Below, piece after piece: positions 32,426 to 42,737 of a DNA stretch of 64,000 nt. The position numbers and the translations under genes are program-made. Below the pieces are notes generated by a model. It saw nothing but the letters and a program-made list of their open reading frames with translations, ran no database searches and had not been told where the DNA came from. The DNA is from Clostridiales bacterium. Its GTDB lineage: Bacteria; Bacillota; Clostridia; Oscillospirales; Oscillospiraceae. The DNA lies in the NCBI GenBank assembly GCA_025757645.1, contig CP107216.1:1177501-1241500 (forward strand). The letters run 5' to 3'. Within the stretch, counting starts at the first letter, position 1, and each line of letters starts with the position of its first letter.

Positions 32426-33574
32426 ATGGTACATTCGATTTCCATTCTCGGTTCTACCGGCAGTATTGGCCGGCAGACCGTTGCCGTCGCGGAGCATCTG
32501 GGGCTGAACGTCCGTGCGCTGACGACGAACCGCAACATTCAGCTCGCCGAGGAGCAGGCGCGCCGCCTGCATCCGGCGTTCGTCGCCGTGACGGATGAGG
32601 CGTCTGCCAAGGCGCTGCGCATCGCGCTCGCCGATACGGACATCGCCGTCGGCGGCGGAGAAAACGCACTGTGCGAGGCGGCGGTCATCTCCGATACGGA
32701 CGCCGTCGTCACGGCGGTGTCCGGCGCGGTCGGTCTGCGGCCGACGCTCGCGGCCATTGAAAAGGGACGGCGCATCGCGCTGGCCAATAAGGAGACGCTC
32801 GTGTGCGCGGGCGACATCGTCATGCGCCGCGCCAGAGAATGCGGTGCGGAGATCGTGCCGGTCGATTCCGAGCACTCGGCCATTTTCCAGTGCCTGACCG
32901 GCCGGGAGGGCGAGCTGCACAAGATCCTGCTCACCGGCTCCGGCGGCCCCTTCCGCGGCTGGACACGCGAACAAACGCGCGACGTCACGCCCGAGATGGC
33001 TGTCCGTCACCCGAACTGGAGCATGGGCGCGAAGATCAGCGTAGACTCCGCGACCATGATGAACAAGGGCCTGGAATTCATCGAGGCCATGCACCTGTTC
33101 GGCGTCACGCCGGACGATATCCAGGTGCTCATCCACCCGGAGAGCGTCGTGCACTCGATGGTCGAGCTGCTTGACGGGACGGTCATCGCCCAGCTCGGCG
33201 TGCCGGATATGGGCCTGCCCATCCAGTATGCGCTCACGTATCCGGAGCGCAAGCCCAGCCGCAGCGACCGGCTGGACTTCACGGCCTATCCCGGCGGGCT
33301 GCATTTCTACGCGCCCGATCTCGAGGCGCTGCCGTGTCTTGCGCTCGCCATGCAGTGCGCGCGCACCGGCGGCACTGCGCCGACGGTCATGAACGCGGCC
33401 AACGAAGTCGCCGTGCACCTGTTTCTGGACCATAAAATTGGGTATCATTCCATTTATGAGAGCGTGGCGGCGGCGGTGGATGCCATCACGCCGGCCGCAG
33501 CGCCCGATCTGGACGTCATCCGCGCGGCCGATCAGGAGGCCCGCGCGTTCGTCCGGTCATATTTCCATTTCTGA
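32426..33574 (+). CDS. dxr: 1-deoxy-D-xylulose 5-phosphate reductoisomerase
   Basis: A 382-residue NADPH enzyme of the MEP pathway. ILGSTGSIGRQT is the cofactor loop, ALANKETLVCAG and VDSEHSAIFQC hold metal and substrate ligands, and GAKISVDSATMMNKGLE is the central signature. It produces MEP for the isoprenoids used by uppS. It is 12 nt from cdsA and from rseP, in one operon. Confidence 0.97.
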   Translation: MVHSISILGSTGSIGRQTVAVAEHLGLNVRALTTNRNIQLAEEQARRLHPAFVAVTDEASAKALRIALADTDIAVGGGENALCEAAVISDTDAVVTAVSGAVGLRPTLAAIEKGRRIALANKETLVCAGDIVMRRARECGAEIVPVDSEHSAIFQCLTGREGELHKILLTGSGGPFRGWTREQTRDVTPEMAVRHPNWSMGAKISVDSATMMNKGLEFIEAMHLFGVTPDDIQVLIHPESVVHSMVELLDGTVIAQLGVPDMGLPIQYALTYPERKPSRSDRLDFTAYPGGLHFYAPDLEALPCLALAMQCARTGGTAPTVMNAANEVAVHLFLDHKIGYHSIYESVAAAVDAITPAAAPDLDVIRAADQEARAFVRSYFHF

Positions 33575-33586
33575 AAGGACACCTGC

Positions 33587-34633
33587 ATGTATATTCTGCT
33601 CGCAATTCTCGTCTTTGGGATCCTCATCGCCGTGCACGAGCTCGGCCACTTCCTTGTGGCCAAGGCGTGCGGGGTGCGTGTGGATGAGTTCGCCATCGGC
33701 ATGGGCCCCGCCATCTGGAAAAAGCAGAAGGGGGAGACGCTCTACGCCGTCCGCTGCCTGCCGATCGGCGGGTTTTGCGCCATGGCGGGCGAGGACGAGG
33801 CGATCGACGACCCGCGCGCGTTCACGAGCCAGCCGGCATGGAAGCGGTTTCTGATCCTCTGCGCCGGTGCGTTCATGAACTTTGTGTTCGGTCTGCTACT
33901 GCTTCTGATCGTGTTCGCGCAGGCGAAGAGCTTTTCCACGCCGACGCTCACGGACTTCATGGACGGCTGCCCCTATCAGGGGGAGAACGCCCTGCAGGTG
34001 GGCGATACGATCTGGAGCATCGACGGACACCGCATCTATTTTACGACCAATGTCAGTGAATATCTCGCCCGCGGCGGCGACACGCATGACATCGTCGTCA
34101 AGCGTGACGGTGAAAAGGTCGCGCTCAACGATTTTTACCTCGTCGCGCGCGAGTATCCGGGGCAGGACGGCAAAATGTACGGCTTCTACTTCGGCACGAA
34201 GCCGGCGACGTTCGGCGCCAAGCTCCAGACCACGTGGTACAGCGCGATGGACTTCGTGCGCATGGTCTGGATGGGGCTGAGCGATCTGTTCGCGGGCGCA
34301 GTCGGCGTCAAGGATCTGTCCGGCCCGGTCGGCATCGTGAGCATGATGAACGAGGTCGGCAAGGAGTCGGCCACGAAGGCGGCCGCCTTCTCGAACATCG
34401 CCTATTTCTCGGCGTTCATCGCCGTGAACCTTGCGGTCATGAACATGCTGCCGCTGCCGGCGCTCGACGGCGGGCGCGTGTTCTGCCTGCTCGTCACGTG
34501 GATGCTCGAGCGGATCAGCCGCAGAAAGATCGACCCCAAATATGAGGGCTATATCCACACGGCGGGGCTGGTGCTGCTGCTGGCACTGATGGCCTACGTC
34601 ATGTATAACGACATTTCCAAACTTGTCACCTGA
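33587..34633 (+). CDS. rseP: RIP metalloprotease RseP (site-2 protease)
   Basis: A 348-residue membrane zinc protease. HELGH at residues 17-21 in the first membrane helix is the active-site motif, and PALDGGRVF near the C-terminus supplies the second metal-ligand region. A PDZ domain (about 115-190) lies between. It cleaves membrane-bound anti-sigma factors and remnant signal peptides. Its place between dxr and ispG is typical of Clostridia. Confidence 0.95.
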   Translation: MYILLAILVFGILIAVHELGHFLVAKACGVRVDEFAIGMGPAIWKKQKGETLYAVRCLPIGGFCAMAGEDEAIDDPRAFTSQPAWKRFLILCAGAFMNFVFGLLLLLIVFAQAKSFSTPTLTDFMDGCPYQGENALQVGDTIWSIDGHRIYFTTNVSEYLARGGDTHDIVVKRDGEKVALNDFYLVAREYPGQDGKMYGFYFGTKPATFGAKLQTTWYSAMDFVRMVWMGLSDLFAGAVGVKDLSGPVGIVSMMNEVGKESATKAAAFSNIAYFSAFIAVNLAVMNMLPLPALDGGRVFCLLVTWMLERISRRKIDPKYEGYIHTAGLVLLLALMAYVMYNDISKLVT

Positions 34634-34634
34634 T

Positions 34635-34665
34635 CCGGGGCGGATCTTTCCGCCTCGGGCTTTTG
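34635..34665 (+). terminator. Weak hairpin between rseP and ispG
   Basis: CCGGGGCGGA pairs imperfectly with TCCGCCTCGGG over a TCTT loop and is followed by CTTTTG. A leaky terminator is plausible. Confidence 0.45.
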
Positions 34666-34701
34666 TGCGTTTTCAGGCTTCTCGGAGATACAGGAGTGTT
34701 T

Positions 34702-35754
34702 ATGAAAAGAACCCAGACAAAACAGATCCATGTCGGCCCCGTTGCCATCGGCGGCGGCGCCCCGGTCGCGGTGCAGTCCATGTGCAACACGCACACATCG
34801 GACGCGCGCGCGACCATCGAGCAGATCACCCGGCTGCATGACGCCGGGTGCGAGATCATCCGCCTTGCCGTGCCGGATCAGGCCGCGGCGGATGCCCTGC
34901 CCGAGATCGTGCACGCCTCGCCCATCCCGGTCGTGGCCGACATCCACTTTGACTACCGCCTTGCGCTCGCAGCGGCGAAGGCCGGCGTGCACAAGATCCG
35001 CATCAACCCCGGCAACATCGGCGAGCCGGACAATGTCCGCAAGGTGGCCGAGGCCTGCCGGGAGCGCGGCATCCCCATCCGCATTGGCGTCAACGGCGGC
35101 AGTCTGGAAAAGCGTCTGCTCGAAAAGTACGGTCACCCGACGCCGGAGGCGCTCGTCGAGAGTGCGCAGGGGCACATTGACCTGCTGCACCGGTATGATT
35201 TTGACGACATCGCCCTGTCGATGAAGAGCTCTACCGTGCCGCTGACGATCGCGGCCTACCGGCTCGCGGCCGAGCGGTTTCCCTATCCGCTGCACGTCGG
35301 CGTCACGGAGACCGGCACGGCCTACAACGGCATCATCCGCTCCGCCGTCGGCATCGGCACGCTGCTGTCCGAGGGCATCGGCGATACGATCCGCGTCTCG
35401 CTCACGGCCGACCCCGTGGAGGAGGTGCGCGCCGGCATCGCCATTTTGAAGGCGGCCGGGCTGCGCCGCGAGGGCGTACGCTTCGTCTCGTGCCCGACGT
35501 GCGGCCGCACGCAGATCGACCTCATCGCGCTCGCGCAGGAGGTCGAGCAGCGGCTTCAGGGGCTGGAGCGCGAGATCACGGTCGCCGTGATGGGCTGCGT
35601 CGTCAACGGTCCCGGAGAGGCGCACGAGGCGGACTACGGCATCGCCGGCGGCAAGGACTGCGGCCTGCTGTTTCGCCGCGGCGAGATCCTTGGCAAGTAC
35701 CCCGCGGACAAGCTGGCCGATGCGCTGGTGGACCTGATCCTGAGCGAAAAGTGA
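34702..35754 (+). CDS. ispG: (E)-4-hydroxy-3-methylbut-2-enyl diphosphate synthase
   Basis: A 350-residue [4Fe-4S] enzyme of the MEP pathway converting MEcPP to HMBPP. VAVQSMCNTHTSD opens the barrel. The cluster Cys residues lie in CPTCGRTQID and GCVVNGPGEA near the C-terminus. The start was placed at the ATG with CAGGAG upstream. It is followed 7 nt later by polC. Confidence 0.96.
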   Translation: MKRTQTKQIHVGPVAIGGGAPVAVQSMCNTHTSDARATIEQITRLHDAGCEIIRLAVPDQAAADALPEIVHASPIPVVADIHFDYRLALAAAKAGVHKIRINPGNIGEPDNVRKVAEACRERGIPIRIGVNGGSLEKRLLEKYGHPTPEALVESAQGHIDLLHRYDFDDIALSMKSSTVPLTIAAYRLAAERFPYPLHVGVTETGTAYNGIIRSAVGIGTLLSEGIGDTIRVSLTADPVEEVRAGIAILKAAGLRREGVRFVSCPTCGRTQIDLIALAQEVEQRLQGLEREITVAVMGCVVNGPGEAHEADYGIAGGKDCGLLFRRGEILGKYPADKLADALVDLILSEK

Positions 35755-35761
35755 GGAAGCT

Positions 35762-38700
35762 ATGAGCGAAAAGATCCCGTTTCTCGATATGTTCCCGGAC
35801 TGCGTGTCCCTGCAGGATAGCTGCGGCGGACTCGACAAGGCCGAGGTGCTCGACGTGCTCATCGAGCGCGAGAGCATGACGATGCAGCTGCACACGTGGT
35901 TTGCGCGTATGCCCGCGCCGGTCGAGCGCACGAATATCGAGCAGCTGCTCGCGGCGCAGTTCCGGCTGCGCGGCGTGCAGATCCAGGCGGAATATCCCGC
36001 CCCGGAGCAGAAAAAAGAGGAGAAGAAGGCCAAGGCTAGGGTCCTCATGGGCAAGCCCATTCCGAAGCGCTCGGACATCACGCCCATGAACGAGCTCACG
36101 CTCGAGAGCGGCAATGTCACGCTCGAGGGCGAGGTGTTTGCCGTCAACAGCCGCGAGATTGCAAAGTACGGCTCGGCCGTGCTCTCGTTTGACATGACCG
36201 ACAGCACAAGCAGCGTGCGCGTGTCGCGCTTTCTGCGCTCGGACGACGATCAGAGCATCGTCGGCATGATCCACGAGGGCATGTGGCTGCGTGTGCAGGG
36301 CAAGATCAACTACAGCAAATACGATGAAGACATGGTGCTCGAGCCGCGCAACATCGTGCAGGGGGAGAAGGTCATCCGCCCCGACAACGCGCCGCAAAAG
36401 CGCGTGGAGCTGCACTTACATACCCGCTATTCGGCGCTCGACGCCATCTCCGACCCCGCCGACCTCGTGGCCCGCGCGGCCTACTGGGGCCACCCGGCCA
36501 TCGCCGTGACGGATCACGGCGTGGCGCAGGCGTTTCCGGATATGTGGAAGGCGTCGAAGAAATACGGCGTGAAGATCATCTACGGCGAGGAGGGCTACCT
36601 CGTCAACGACGTGGACGGCACGCTCGCCGTGCACGGGCAGAGCGACCTGCCGCTCGACGCGGAGTTTATCGCCTTCGATATCGAGACGACCGGCCTGCAC
36701 CTGGACACAAACCGCATGACGGAGATCGGCGCGGTGCTCTTCTCCGGCGGCGAGATCAAGGCGGAGTTTGACACGTTCGTCGACCCGCACATGCCCATCC
36801 CGGCCGAGATCACGCGCCTGACCGGCATTACGGATGCCGATGTGGCCGGCGCGCCGGACGAGGCGGAGGCCATGCGCCAGTTTCTCGACTTTGCGGGCGG
36901 ACGGCCGATCATCGCGCACAATGCCGACTTTGATACCGGCTTCATGAGCGCGGCCTGCCGCCGGGCGGGCATCCCGTTCGAACCGGTGTATCTCGACACG
37001 CTGGTGCTCGCGCAGTACCTGCTGCCGGATCTCAAGCACCACAAGCTCGACCAGGTCTCGAACCGCCTGAGCCTGCCGGACTTCAACCACCACCGCGCGT
37101 GCGACGATGCAATGGTCGTGGCGCGCATCATGGACAAGTTCCTGCCCATGCTCGCGGCGAAGGGCGCAAAGACGATCGGCGACTTCAACGATCTCGTGCG
37201 CGGCGGCCTGAAGGAGAAGCGCCGCACGCACCACATCTCCATTCTGGTGAAAAACAAGACCGGCCTGAAAAACCTCTACGAGATCATTTCCCGGTCGTAT
37301 CTGAAGTATTTCAAGCGCAACCCCACCATCCCCAAGAGCCTGCTTATGGAATACCGCGAGGGCCTCATCATCGGCTCGGCCTGCGAGGCGGGCGAGGTGT
37401 TCGAGGCGGTGCTGCGCGGCAAGAGCGACACGGAGCTCAAGCGCATCGCGTCGTTTTACGACTATCTCGAGATCATGCCGCTGGCGAATAACCACTTCCT
37501 GCTCGACAACGGCACCGTGCGCAGCGAGGAATCCCTGCGCAACCTCAACCGCCGCATCGTGCAGCTCGGCGAGGAGCTCGGCAAGCCCGTTGTGGCGACG
37601 TGCGACGTGCATTTTCTCGATCCCGAGCAGGAGATCTTCCGCCGCATCCTGCTGGCGGCCAAGAAATTCTCCGACGCGGACAAGGCCATGCCGCTCTATT
37701 ACCGCACGACGGTGGAGATGCTCGACGAATTTGCCTACCTCGGCCCCGAAAAGGCGCAGGAGGTCGTCGTCACGAACACGAACGCCATTGCCGACAGCGT
37801 CGAGGTGTTCGAGCTCCTGCCGAAGGATCTCTACCCGCCGAAGATCGAAAACTCAGCCCAGCAGCTCAAAGACCTGGTCTATGGCAAGATGACGGCCATC
37901 TACGGCGAAAACCCGCCGAAGCTCATCACCGACCGCGTCGAGACCGAGCTGCACGACATTCTCTCGCGCGGGTATGACGTCATTTACATGAGCGCACAGA
38001 AACTTGTCGCCAACTCCCTCGAGCATGGCTATCTGGTCGGCAGCCGAGGCAGCGTCGGCTCGTCGCTCGTGGCGTATTTCTCCGGCATCACGGAGGTCAA
38101 CTCGCTCCCGCCGCACTATGTCTGCCCGCAGTGCAAGTATACGGACTTTGACTCCGGCGCGGGCTTCGGCTGCGGCGCGGATATGCCGGACAAGGTGTGC
38201 CCCAGGTGCGGGGCGAAGCTGCGCAAGGACGGTTTCGACATCCCGTTTGAGACGTTCCTCGGCTTCGGCGGCGACAAGGTGCCCGATATCGACCTGAACT
38301 TCTCGGGCGAATATCAGGCCAAGGCGCATAAATACACCGAAGAGCTCTTCGGCTCGGATCACGTGTTCCGCGCCGGCACGATCGGCACGCTGGCGGAAAA
38401 GACGGCCTACGGCTATGTCCTCAAGTACCTCGAGGAGCGCGGCAAGACCCTGCCGAAGGCGGAGATGAACCGCCTCGCGCTCGGCTGCGTCGGCGTCAAG
38501 CGCACGACCGGCCAGCACCCCGGCGGCCTCGTCGTCATCCCGCAGGACAAGGACGTCACGGATTTCTGCCCCGTGCAGCACCCGGCCGATGATCCGAACA
38601 GCGACATCATCACCACCCATTTTGAATACCACTGCATGGAGGCGAACCTCCTCAAGCTCGACGAGCTCGGCCACGATGACCCGACCATGATCCGCATGCT

Positions 38701-39727
38701 TGAGGACATGACCGGCGTCAACGCGCGCGAGATCCCGCTCGACGATCCGGACACCATGGGCATCTTCTGCAGCGCGGCGCCGCTCGGCCTGACGGACGAC
38801 GACCCGATTGTCGGCAAGACTGGCACGATTGGCATCCCGGAGTTCGGCACGGGCTTCACGCGCCAGATGCTCGTCGACACGCAGCCGAAGGGCTTTGACA
38901 TCCTCGTGCGTCTGTCCGGGTTCTCGCATGGCACGGACGTGTGGCTCGGCAATGCGAAGGATCTCATCATGTCCGGCACGGCGACGGTCAACCAGACGGT
39001 CGGCTGCCGCGACGATATCATGCTCTACCTCATCAGCCGCGGTATGGACGCCAAGCTCTCGTTCAAGATCATGGAGAGCGTCCGCAAGGGCAAGGTCAAG
39101 CGCGGCGGCTTCCAGGACGGCTGGGTCGAGACGATGCAGGAGCACGGTGTGCCGGAGTGGTACATCACGTCCCTGAGCAAGATCGCCTACCTGTTCCCGA
39201 AGGCGCACGCGGTGGCCTACGTCATGATGGCGTTTCGCATCGCGTGGTTCAAGGTGCACGAGCCGCTGGCGTTTTACAGCGCATATTTCTATCGCCGCAG
39301 CCAGAAGGATTCGTTCGACGCCGACATGATGACGCGCGGCCTCGATTACACCCGCCGCAAGATCAACGAGCTGCGCAACAAGCCCACGCTCACGGCCAAG
39401 GAGGAGGACCTGCTCGTGACGCTGGAGGCCGTGTACGAATTCAACCTCCGCGGCTTTGAGTTCGCGCCCATGAGCCTCTATGAGAGCGACGCGACGAAGT
39501 TCCTCATCCGCGACGGGAAGCTCCTGCCGCCGTTCGTGGCCATCTCCGGTCTCGGTGAGAGCGCGGCGTGGAATCTCGTGGCCTGCCGTGCCGACGGGCG
39601 AGAGTTCGTGTCGGTCGAGGAGCTCTCGGCTGCCTGCCCGAAGGTCAGCCAGACGCACCTGGAGCAGCTGCGCGCCATGGGCGCGCTCGGCGAGATGCCG
39701 GACAGCAGCCAGATGAGTCTGTTTTAA
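35762..39727 (+). CDS. polC: DNA polymerase III alpha subunit, Gram-positive PolC type
   Basis: A 1321-residue replicative polymerase with built-in proofreading. Order: short N-terminal domain, OB fold (about 110-205), PHP domain (LHLHTRYSALDA) split by a DnaQ-type exonuclease from about residue 300 (FIAFDIETTGLH ... HNADFDTGF), a four-Cys zinc site (CPQCKYTDF ... CPRCGAKL, about 787-825), then the palm with PDIDLNFSGEYQ. It is about 100 residues shorter than Bacillus PolC, mainly at the N-terminus. GAGGAAGCT precedes the ATG. It ends the pyrH-to-polC run. Confidence 0.97.
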   Translation: MSEKIPFLDMFPDCVSLQDSCGGLDKAEVLDVLIERESMTMQLHTWFARMPAPVERTNIEQLLAAQFRLRGVQIQAEYPAPEQKKEEKKAKARVLMGKPIPKRSDITPMNELTLESGNVTLEGEVFAVNSREIAKYGSAVLSFDMTDSTSSVRVSRFLRSDDDQSIVGMIHEGMWLRVQGKINYSKYDEDMVLEPRNIVQGEKVIRPDNAPQKRVELHLHTRYSALDAISDPADLVARAAYWGHPAIAVTDHGVAQAFPDMWKASKKYGVKIIYGEEGYLVNDVDGTLAVHGQSDLPLDAEFIAFDIETTGLHLDTNRMTEIGAVLFSGGEIKAEFDTFVDPHMPIPAEITRLTGITDADVAGAPDEAEAMRQFLDFAGGRPIIAHNADFDTGFMSAACRRAGIPFEPVYLDTLVLAQYLLPDLKHHKLDQVSNRLSLPDFNHHRACDDAMVVARIMDKFLPMLAAKGAKTIGDFNDLVRGGLKEKRRTHHISILVKNKTGLKNLYEIISRSYLKYFKRNPTIPKSLLMEYREGLIIGSACEAGEVFEAVLRGKSDTELKRIASFYDYLEIMPLANNHFLLDNGTVRSEESLRNLNRRIVQLGEELGKPVVATCDVHFLDPEQEIFRRILLAAKKFSDADKAMPLYYRTTVEMLDEFAYLGPEKAQEVVVTNTNAIADSVEVFELLPKDLYPPKIENSAQQLKDLVYGKMTAIYGENPPKLITDRVETELHDILSRGYDVIYMSAQKLVANSLEHGYLVGSRGSVGSSLVAYFSGITEVNSLPPHYVCPQCKYTDFDSGAGFGCGADMPDKVCPRCGAKLRKDGFDIPFETFLGFGGDKVPDIDLNFSGEYQAKAHKYTEELFGSDHVFRAGTIGTLAEKTAYGYVLKYLEERGKTLPKAEMNRLALGCVGVKRTTGQHPGGLVVIPQDKDVTDFCPVQHPADDPNSDIITTHFEYHCMEANLLKLDELGHDDPTMIRMLEDMTGVNAREIPLDDPDTMGIFCSAAPLGLTDDDPIVGKTGTIGIPEFGTGFTRQMLVDTQPKGFDILVRLSGFSHGTDVWLGNAKDLIMSGTATVNQTVGCRDDIMLYLISRGMDAKLSFKIMESVRKGKVKRGGFQDGWVETMQEHGVPEWYITSLSKIAYLFPKAHAVAYVMMAFRIAWFKVHEPLAFYSAYFYRRSQKDSFDADMMTRGLDYTRRKINELRNKPTLTAKEEDLLVTLEAVYEFNLRGFEFAPMSLYESDATKFLIRDGKLLPPFVAISGLGESAAWNLVACRADGREFVSVEELSAACPKVSQTHLEQLRAMGALGEMPDSSQMSLF

Positions 39728-39832
39728 ATTCGTCATTTTTTTGCAACTTTTGTTTGCATCATGCGCAAATCCCTGATATGATAAAACCGTATCCCTGTAC
39801 GATTCGGCACGACCGAAAGAGGAGGTAATGCA

Positions 39833-42718
39833 ATGAAACGTTTCCTGGCGCTGCTGCTGACGCTGGTCATGCTCGTGTCCGTCTGCGGCCTGCAGGCGTT
39901 CGCCGCTGACGGTGACACGCCTGCGGACACCGGCGACGAGCTGGTCGTCTACACGCGCTCCGGCGCAACGCGGACATTTCATGTCGGCGATACTTTTTCG
40001 TATACCTACTGGTTCCGGCTGACATCCGGCTCCGTCAACGAGATTACGGGCCATGTGCTGTATGACAGCCAGTGCCTGTCGGTCAATGCCGACGGCTGCA
40101 AGTTCCCGAACATGACCTCGCCCTCGACGAAAAACAACGCGGGCGACTTTGAGTTCCACGATACGTTCACGACATCGCAGGGCGGCGAGTTTGCCACCAC
40201 GTCGCCGCAGACCATGGCGAACATTTCGTTCACCGTCACGCGCGGCGGTACGGCGTACCTGACGACGCTGCTCGAGGAACTGGAGATCCGCAAGTCCAAC
40301 GGCGACAAGTCGCAGCTCGTCACGAATTTCAAGAACAAGAGCTGGTCGCCGACGATGTACTCCACGTTCGACTACCTGCAGGATGAAAAGCCGTCGCTGG
40401 CCTCCACGCCGCTGAGCGCCTCGTCCGACGTCGCGTGGTTCTATGCCGTCGACGCGGAGACCGGCGCGCCGATCCCGGCCGGTGTGACGTTTGAACTCAC
40501 CGGCACGTCCGACAACGGCAAGCACATCGAGCGCACGGCCGTGTCCGACGCCTATGGCTTCGTCGGTTTCGGCACGGTGCCGTATGGCAAATCGTATTAC
40601 ATCCAGACGCGCACGGCGTCCGACGCTTCGGTGGCGTATATCATTAAGGACGGCGCGCGCATTTTGCCCGACGTGGAAAACGGCAAGCTGCGGCTCGATC
40701 ACACGCTGCACTACAAAACGGCCGACCCGAGCGAGCTGCGCTCGATCACGGTCACGTTCGAGTGGACGAACGAGCAGATCGCACCCGATGAGGTCTATAC
40801 CAAGGACCGGCCGACGAGCGTGTACATGGAGCTGAGCCGCAACAACGATGCCGTGGTCGTGGCGCACCATTCGTCCGATCCCGAGGACGGACAGGCCGTC
40901 TTTGACAACCTGCCCATCCACGATGATTACGGCAACGAGATCACCTATGTCCTGACGACAACGACGCTGCAGCATTACGATGCGCAGATCACGCGCACGG
41001 ATACGGGCTTCCATATCAATTTCGCCTATCTCAATGACCATAACTGGGAGACGACCCGCACCGAACCCACCTGCACGGTGGATGGCTCCATTGTCTCTGT
41101 GTGCAAGGACTGCGGCGCGACCGACCGGGTCGTGCTGCCCATGACCGGCCACAAGCTGGTTTCTTCCGGGCACGATGCCACCTGCACGCAGGACGGTTAT
41201 CAGCGCTACATGTGCACGCAGTGCGACTATTGGTATGAGAAAAAGACCCCGGCGCTCGGCCACGACTGGAGCGACTGGGATGTCCTTCTGGAAGCCGGCA
41301 GCAAACGGGATGGTATCAAGCAGCGCACATGCATGCGCTGCGGTGAGGTGGAGACGTATGCCATCCCGAGCGACCACCACGAGCACACCATGAAAAAGCA
41401 CGTCGTCCAGCCGACCTGCACTGAGCAGGGCTACACGGAGTACCGCTGCATCAACAAGGCGGGTCTGCCGTGCGGCGAGCACTACATCGTCGAGGGCAGC
41501 CGCACGCCGGCGCTCGGCCATGACTACAGCGGCGACAGCGGCATCCGCACGATCGTCGAGCCGACCTGCACCACGAGCGGCCTGAAGGAATATAACTGCT
41601 CCCGCTGCGGCGACACCTATACGGAGATTATCGATCCGCTGCGGCACAATTACGAGCTCAAGCCGGAAAAAAGCAGAGAAGCAGACTGCACGCAGCCGGG
41701 CACGGAGTATTATGTCTGCGGCCGGTGCGGGGATGTGCATCTGGTGCGCATCCCGGCAAAGGGCCACGACTGGGGCGACTGGATTGTGGACAAGCAGGCC
41801 ACGGACCAGACCGACGGCGCGCAGCACCGCATCTGCAAGGTCTGCGGCGAGCGGCAGGATGCCGCGATCCAGAAGCTGGATCATGTGCACAACCACATTC
41901 CCACGGTCATAGATCCGACCTGTGAGCAGCAGGGCTACACGCGCTACACCTGCGCCTGCGGCGATACGTATATTGAAGAGAGCAGCTATGTGCCCGCGCT
42001 CGGCCACGCATGGGCTGAGACTGCACGGCAGGAGCCGACCAGCAAGACCGTCGGCGTGATCACCTACACCTGCCAGCGCTGTGCCAAGCTGCGCTATGAA
42101 TTCCTCCCCAAGACCGAACCGGTCGAGACATGGAAAAATCCCTACCGCGACGTGCGCAGCACCGCGTGGTACTATGAGGACGTGGCCTATGTCACGCAGA
42201 ACAAGCTCATGGTCGGCACCTCAACGATGATGTTCTCGCCCAATGCCGTGATGAGCCGCGCCATGCTTGTCACGGTGCTCTACCGGATGAACGGCTCGCC
42301 GAGCGTGGCGGGCATGACCGCACCGTTCACGGATGTGCCGTCCGGTCAGTGGTACACGGACGCCGTCATCTGGGCGTATAACTGCGGCGTCGTCGACGGC
42401 ACGAGCCCGACGCAATTTGCCCCCGCACAAAACGTCACGCGCGAGCAGATGACGAAAATGTTCTACGGCTATGCCGAATTCATGGATTACAACACCATGG
42501 CGGTCGCCGACCTGAGCGCGTTTGCGGACGGCGGGAGCGTTTCGTCCTGGGCGCAGACCATGATGGGCTGGGCCGTTGCCAACTCACTTATTAAAGGTGT
42601 GCAGGATGAAAACGCGACGTATCTGCGCCCGCAGGGCGTTGCCACGCGCGCCGAGGCGGCAGCGATCCTGCACCGCTTTGACCAGTGGCGCGTCAATGCC
42701 GTCGTCACGGGAAAATAA
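39833..42718 (+). CDS. Secreted SLH-domain protein with Cys-rich tandem repeats
   Basis: A 961-residue surface protein. A signal peptide (MKRFLALLLTLVMLVSV ... AFA|AD, cleavage near 24) leads to a cohesin-like beta domain (about 30-190) and two Cna-B-like domains (about 200-400). From about 400 to 760 there are six to seven repeats with the plan PTC-x-G-x-C-x2-CG ... PALGHDW, each with a C-x2-C pair resembling a zinc ribbon. Three SLH domains at 769-961 (YRDVRSTAWYYEDVAY; FTDVPSGQWYTDAVIW) anchor it to pyruvylated wall polymer. Ligand unknown. GAGGAGG lies upstream. Confidence 0.88.
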   Translation: MKRFLALLLTLVMLVSVCGLQAFAADGDTPADTGDELVVYTRSGATRTFHVGDTFSYTYWFRLTSGSVNEITGHVLYDSQCLSVNADGCKFPNMTSPSTKNNAGDFEFHDTFTTSQGGEFATTSPQTMANISFTVTRGGTAYLTTLLEELEIRKSNGDKSQLVTNFKNKSWSPTMYSTFDYLQDEKPSLASTPLSASSDVAWFYAVDAETGAPIPAGVTFELTGTSDNGKHIERTAVSDAYGFVGFGTVPYGKSYYIQTRTASDASVAYIIKDGARILPDVENGKLRLDHTLHYKTADPSELRSITVTFEWTNEQIAPDEVYTKDRPTSVYMELSRNNDAVVVAHHSSDPEDGQAVFDNLPIHDDYGNEITYVLTTTTLQHYDAQITRTDTGFHINFAYLNDHNWETTRTEPTCTVDGSIVSVCKDCGATDRVVLPMTGHKLVSSGHDATCTQDGYQRYMCTQCDYWYEKKTPALGHDWSDWDVLLEAGSKRDGIKQRTCMRCGEVETYAIPSDHHEHTMKKHVVQPTCTEQGYTEYRCINKAGLPCGEHYIVEGSRTPALGHDYSGDSGIRTIVEPTCTTSGLKEYNCSRCGDTYTEIIDPLRHNYELKPEKSREADCTQPGTEYYVCGRCGDVHLVRIPAKGHDWGDWIVDKQATDQTDGAQHRICKVCGERQDAAIQKLDHVHNHIPTVIDPTCEQQGYTRYTCACGDTYIEESSYVPALGHAWAETARQEPTSKTVGVITYTCQRCAKLRYEFLPKTEPVETWKNPYRDVRSTAWYYEDVAYVTQNKLMVGTSTMMFSPNAVMSRAMLVTVLYRMNGSPSVAGMTAPFTDVPSGQWYTDAVIWAYNCGVVDGTSPTQFAPAQNVTREQMTKMFYGYAEFMDYNTMAVADLSAFADGGSVSSWAQTMMGWAVANSLIKGVQDENATYLRPQGVATRAEAAAILHRFDQWRVNAVVTGK

Positions 42719-42737
42719 AACAGGAGGAGATCATACC

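Noticed and set aside
37853..42007. A 1384-residue open frame on the minus strand opposite polC and the SLH gene
   Set aside because: It mirrors two clear genes, has no family motifs or ribosome site, and long antisense frames are expected in GC-rich DNA with strong third-position bias.
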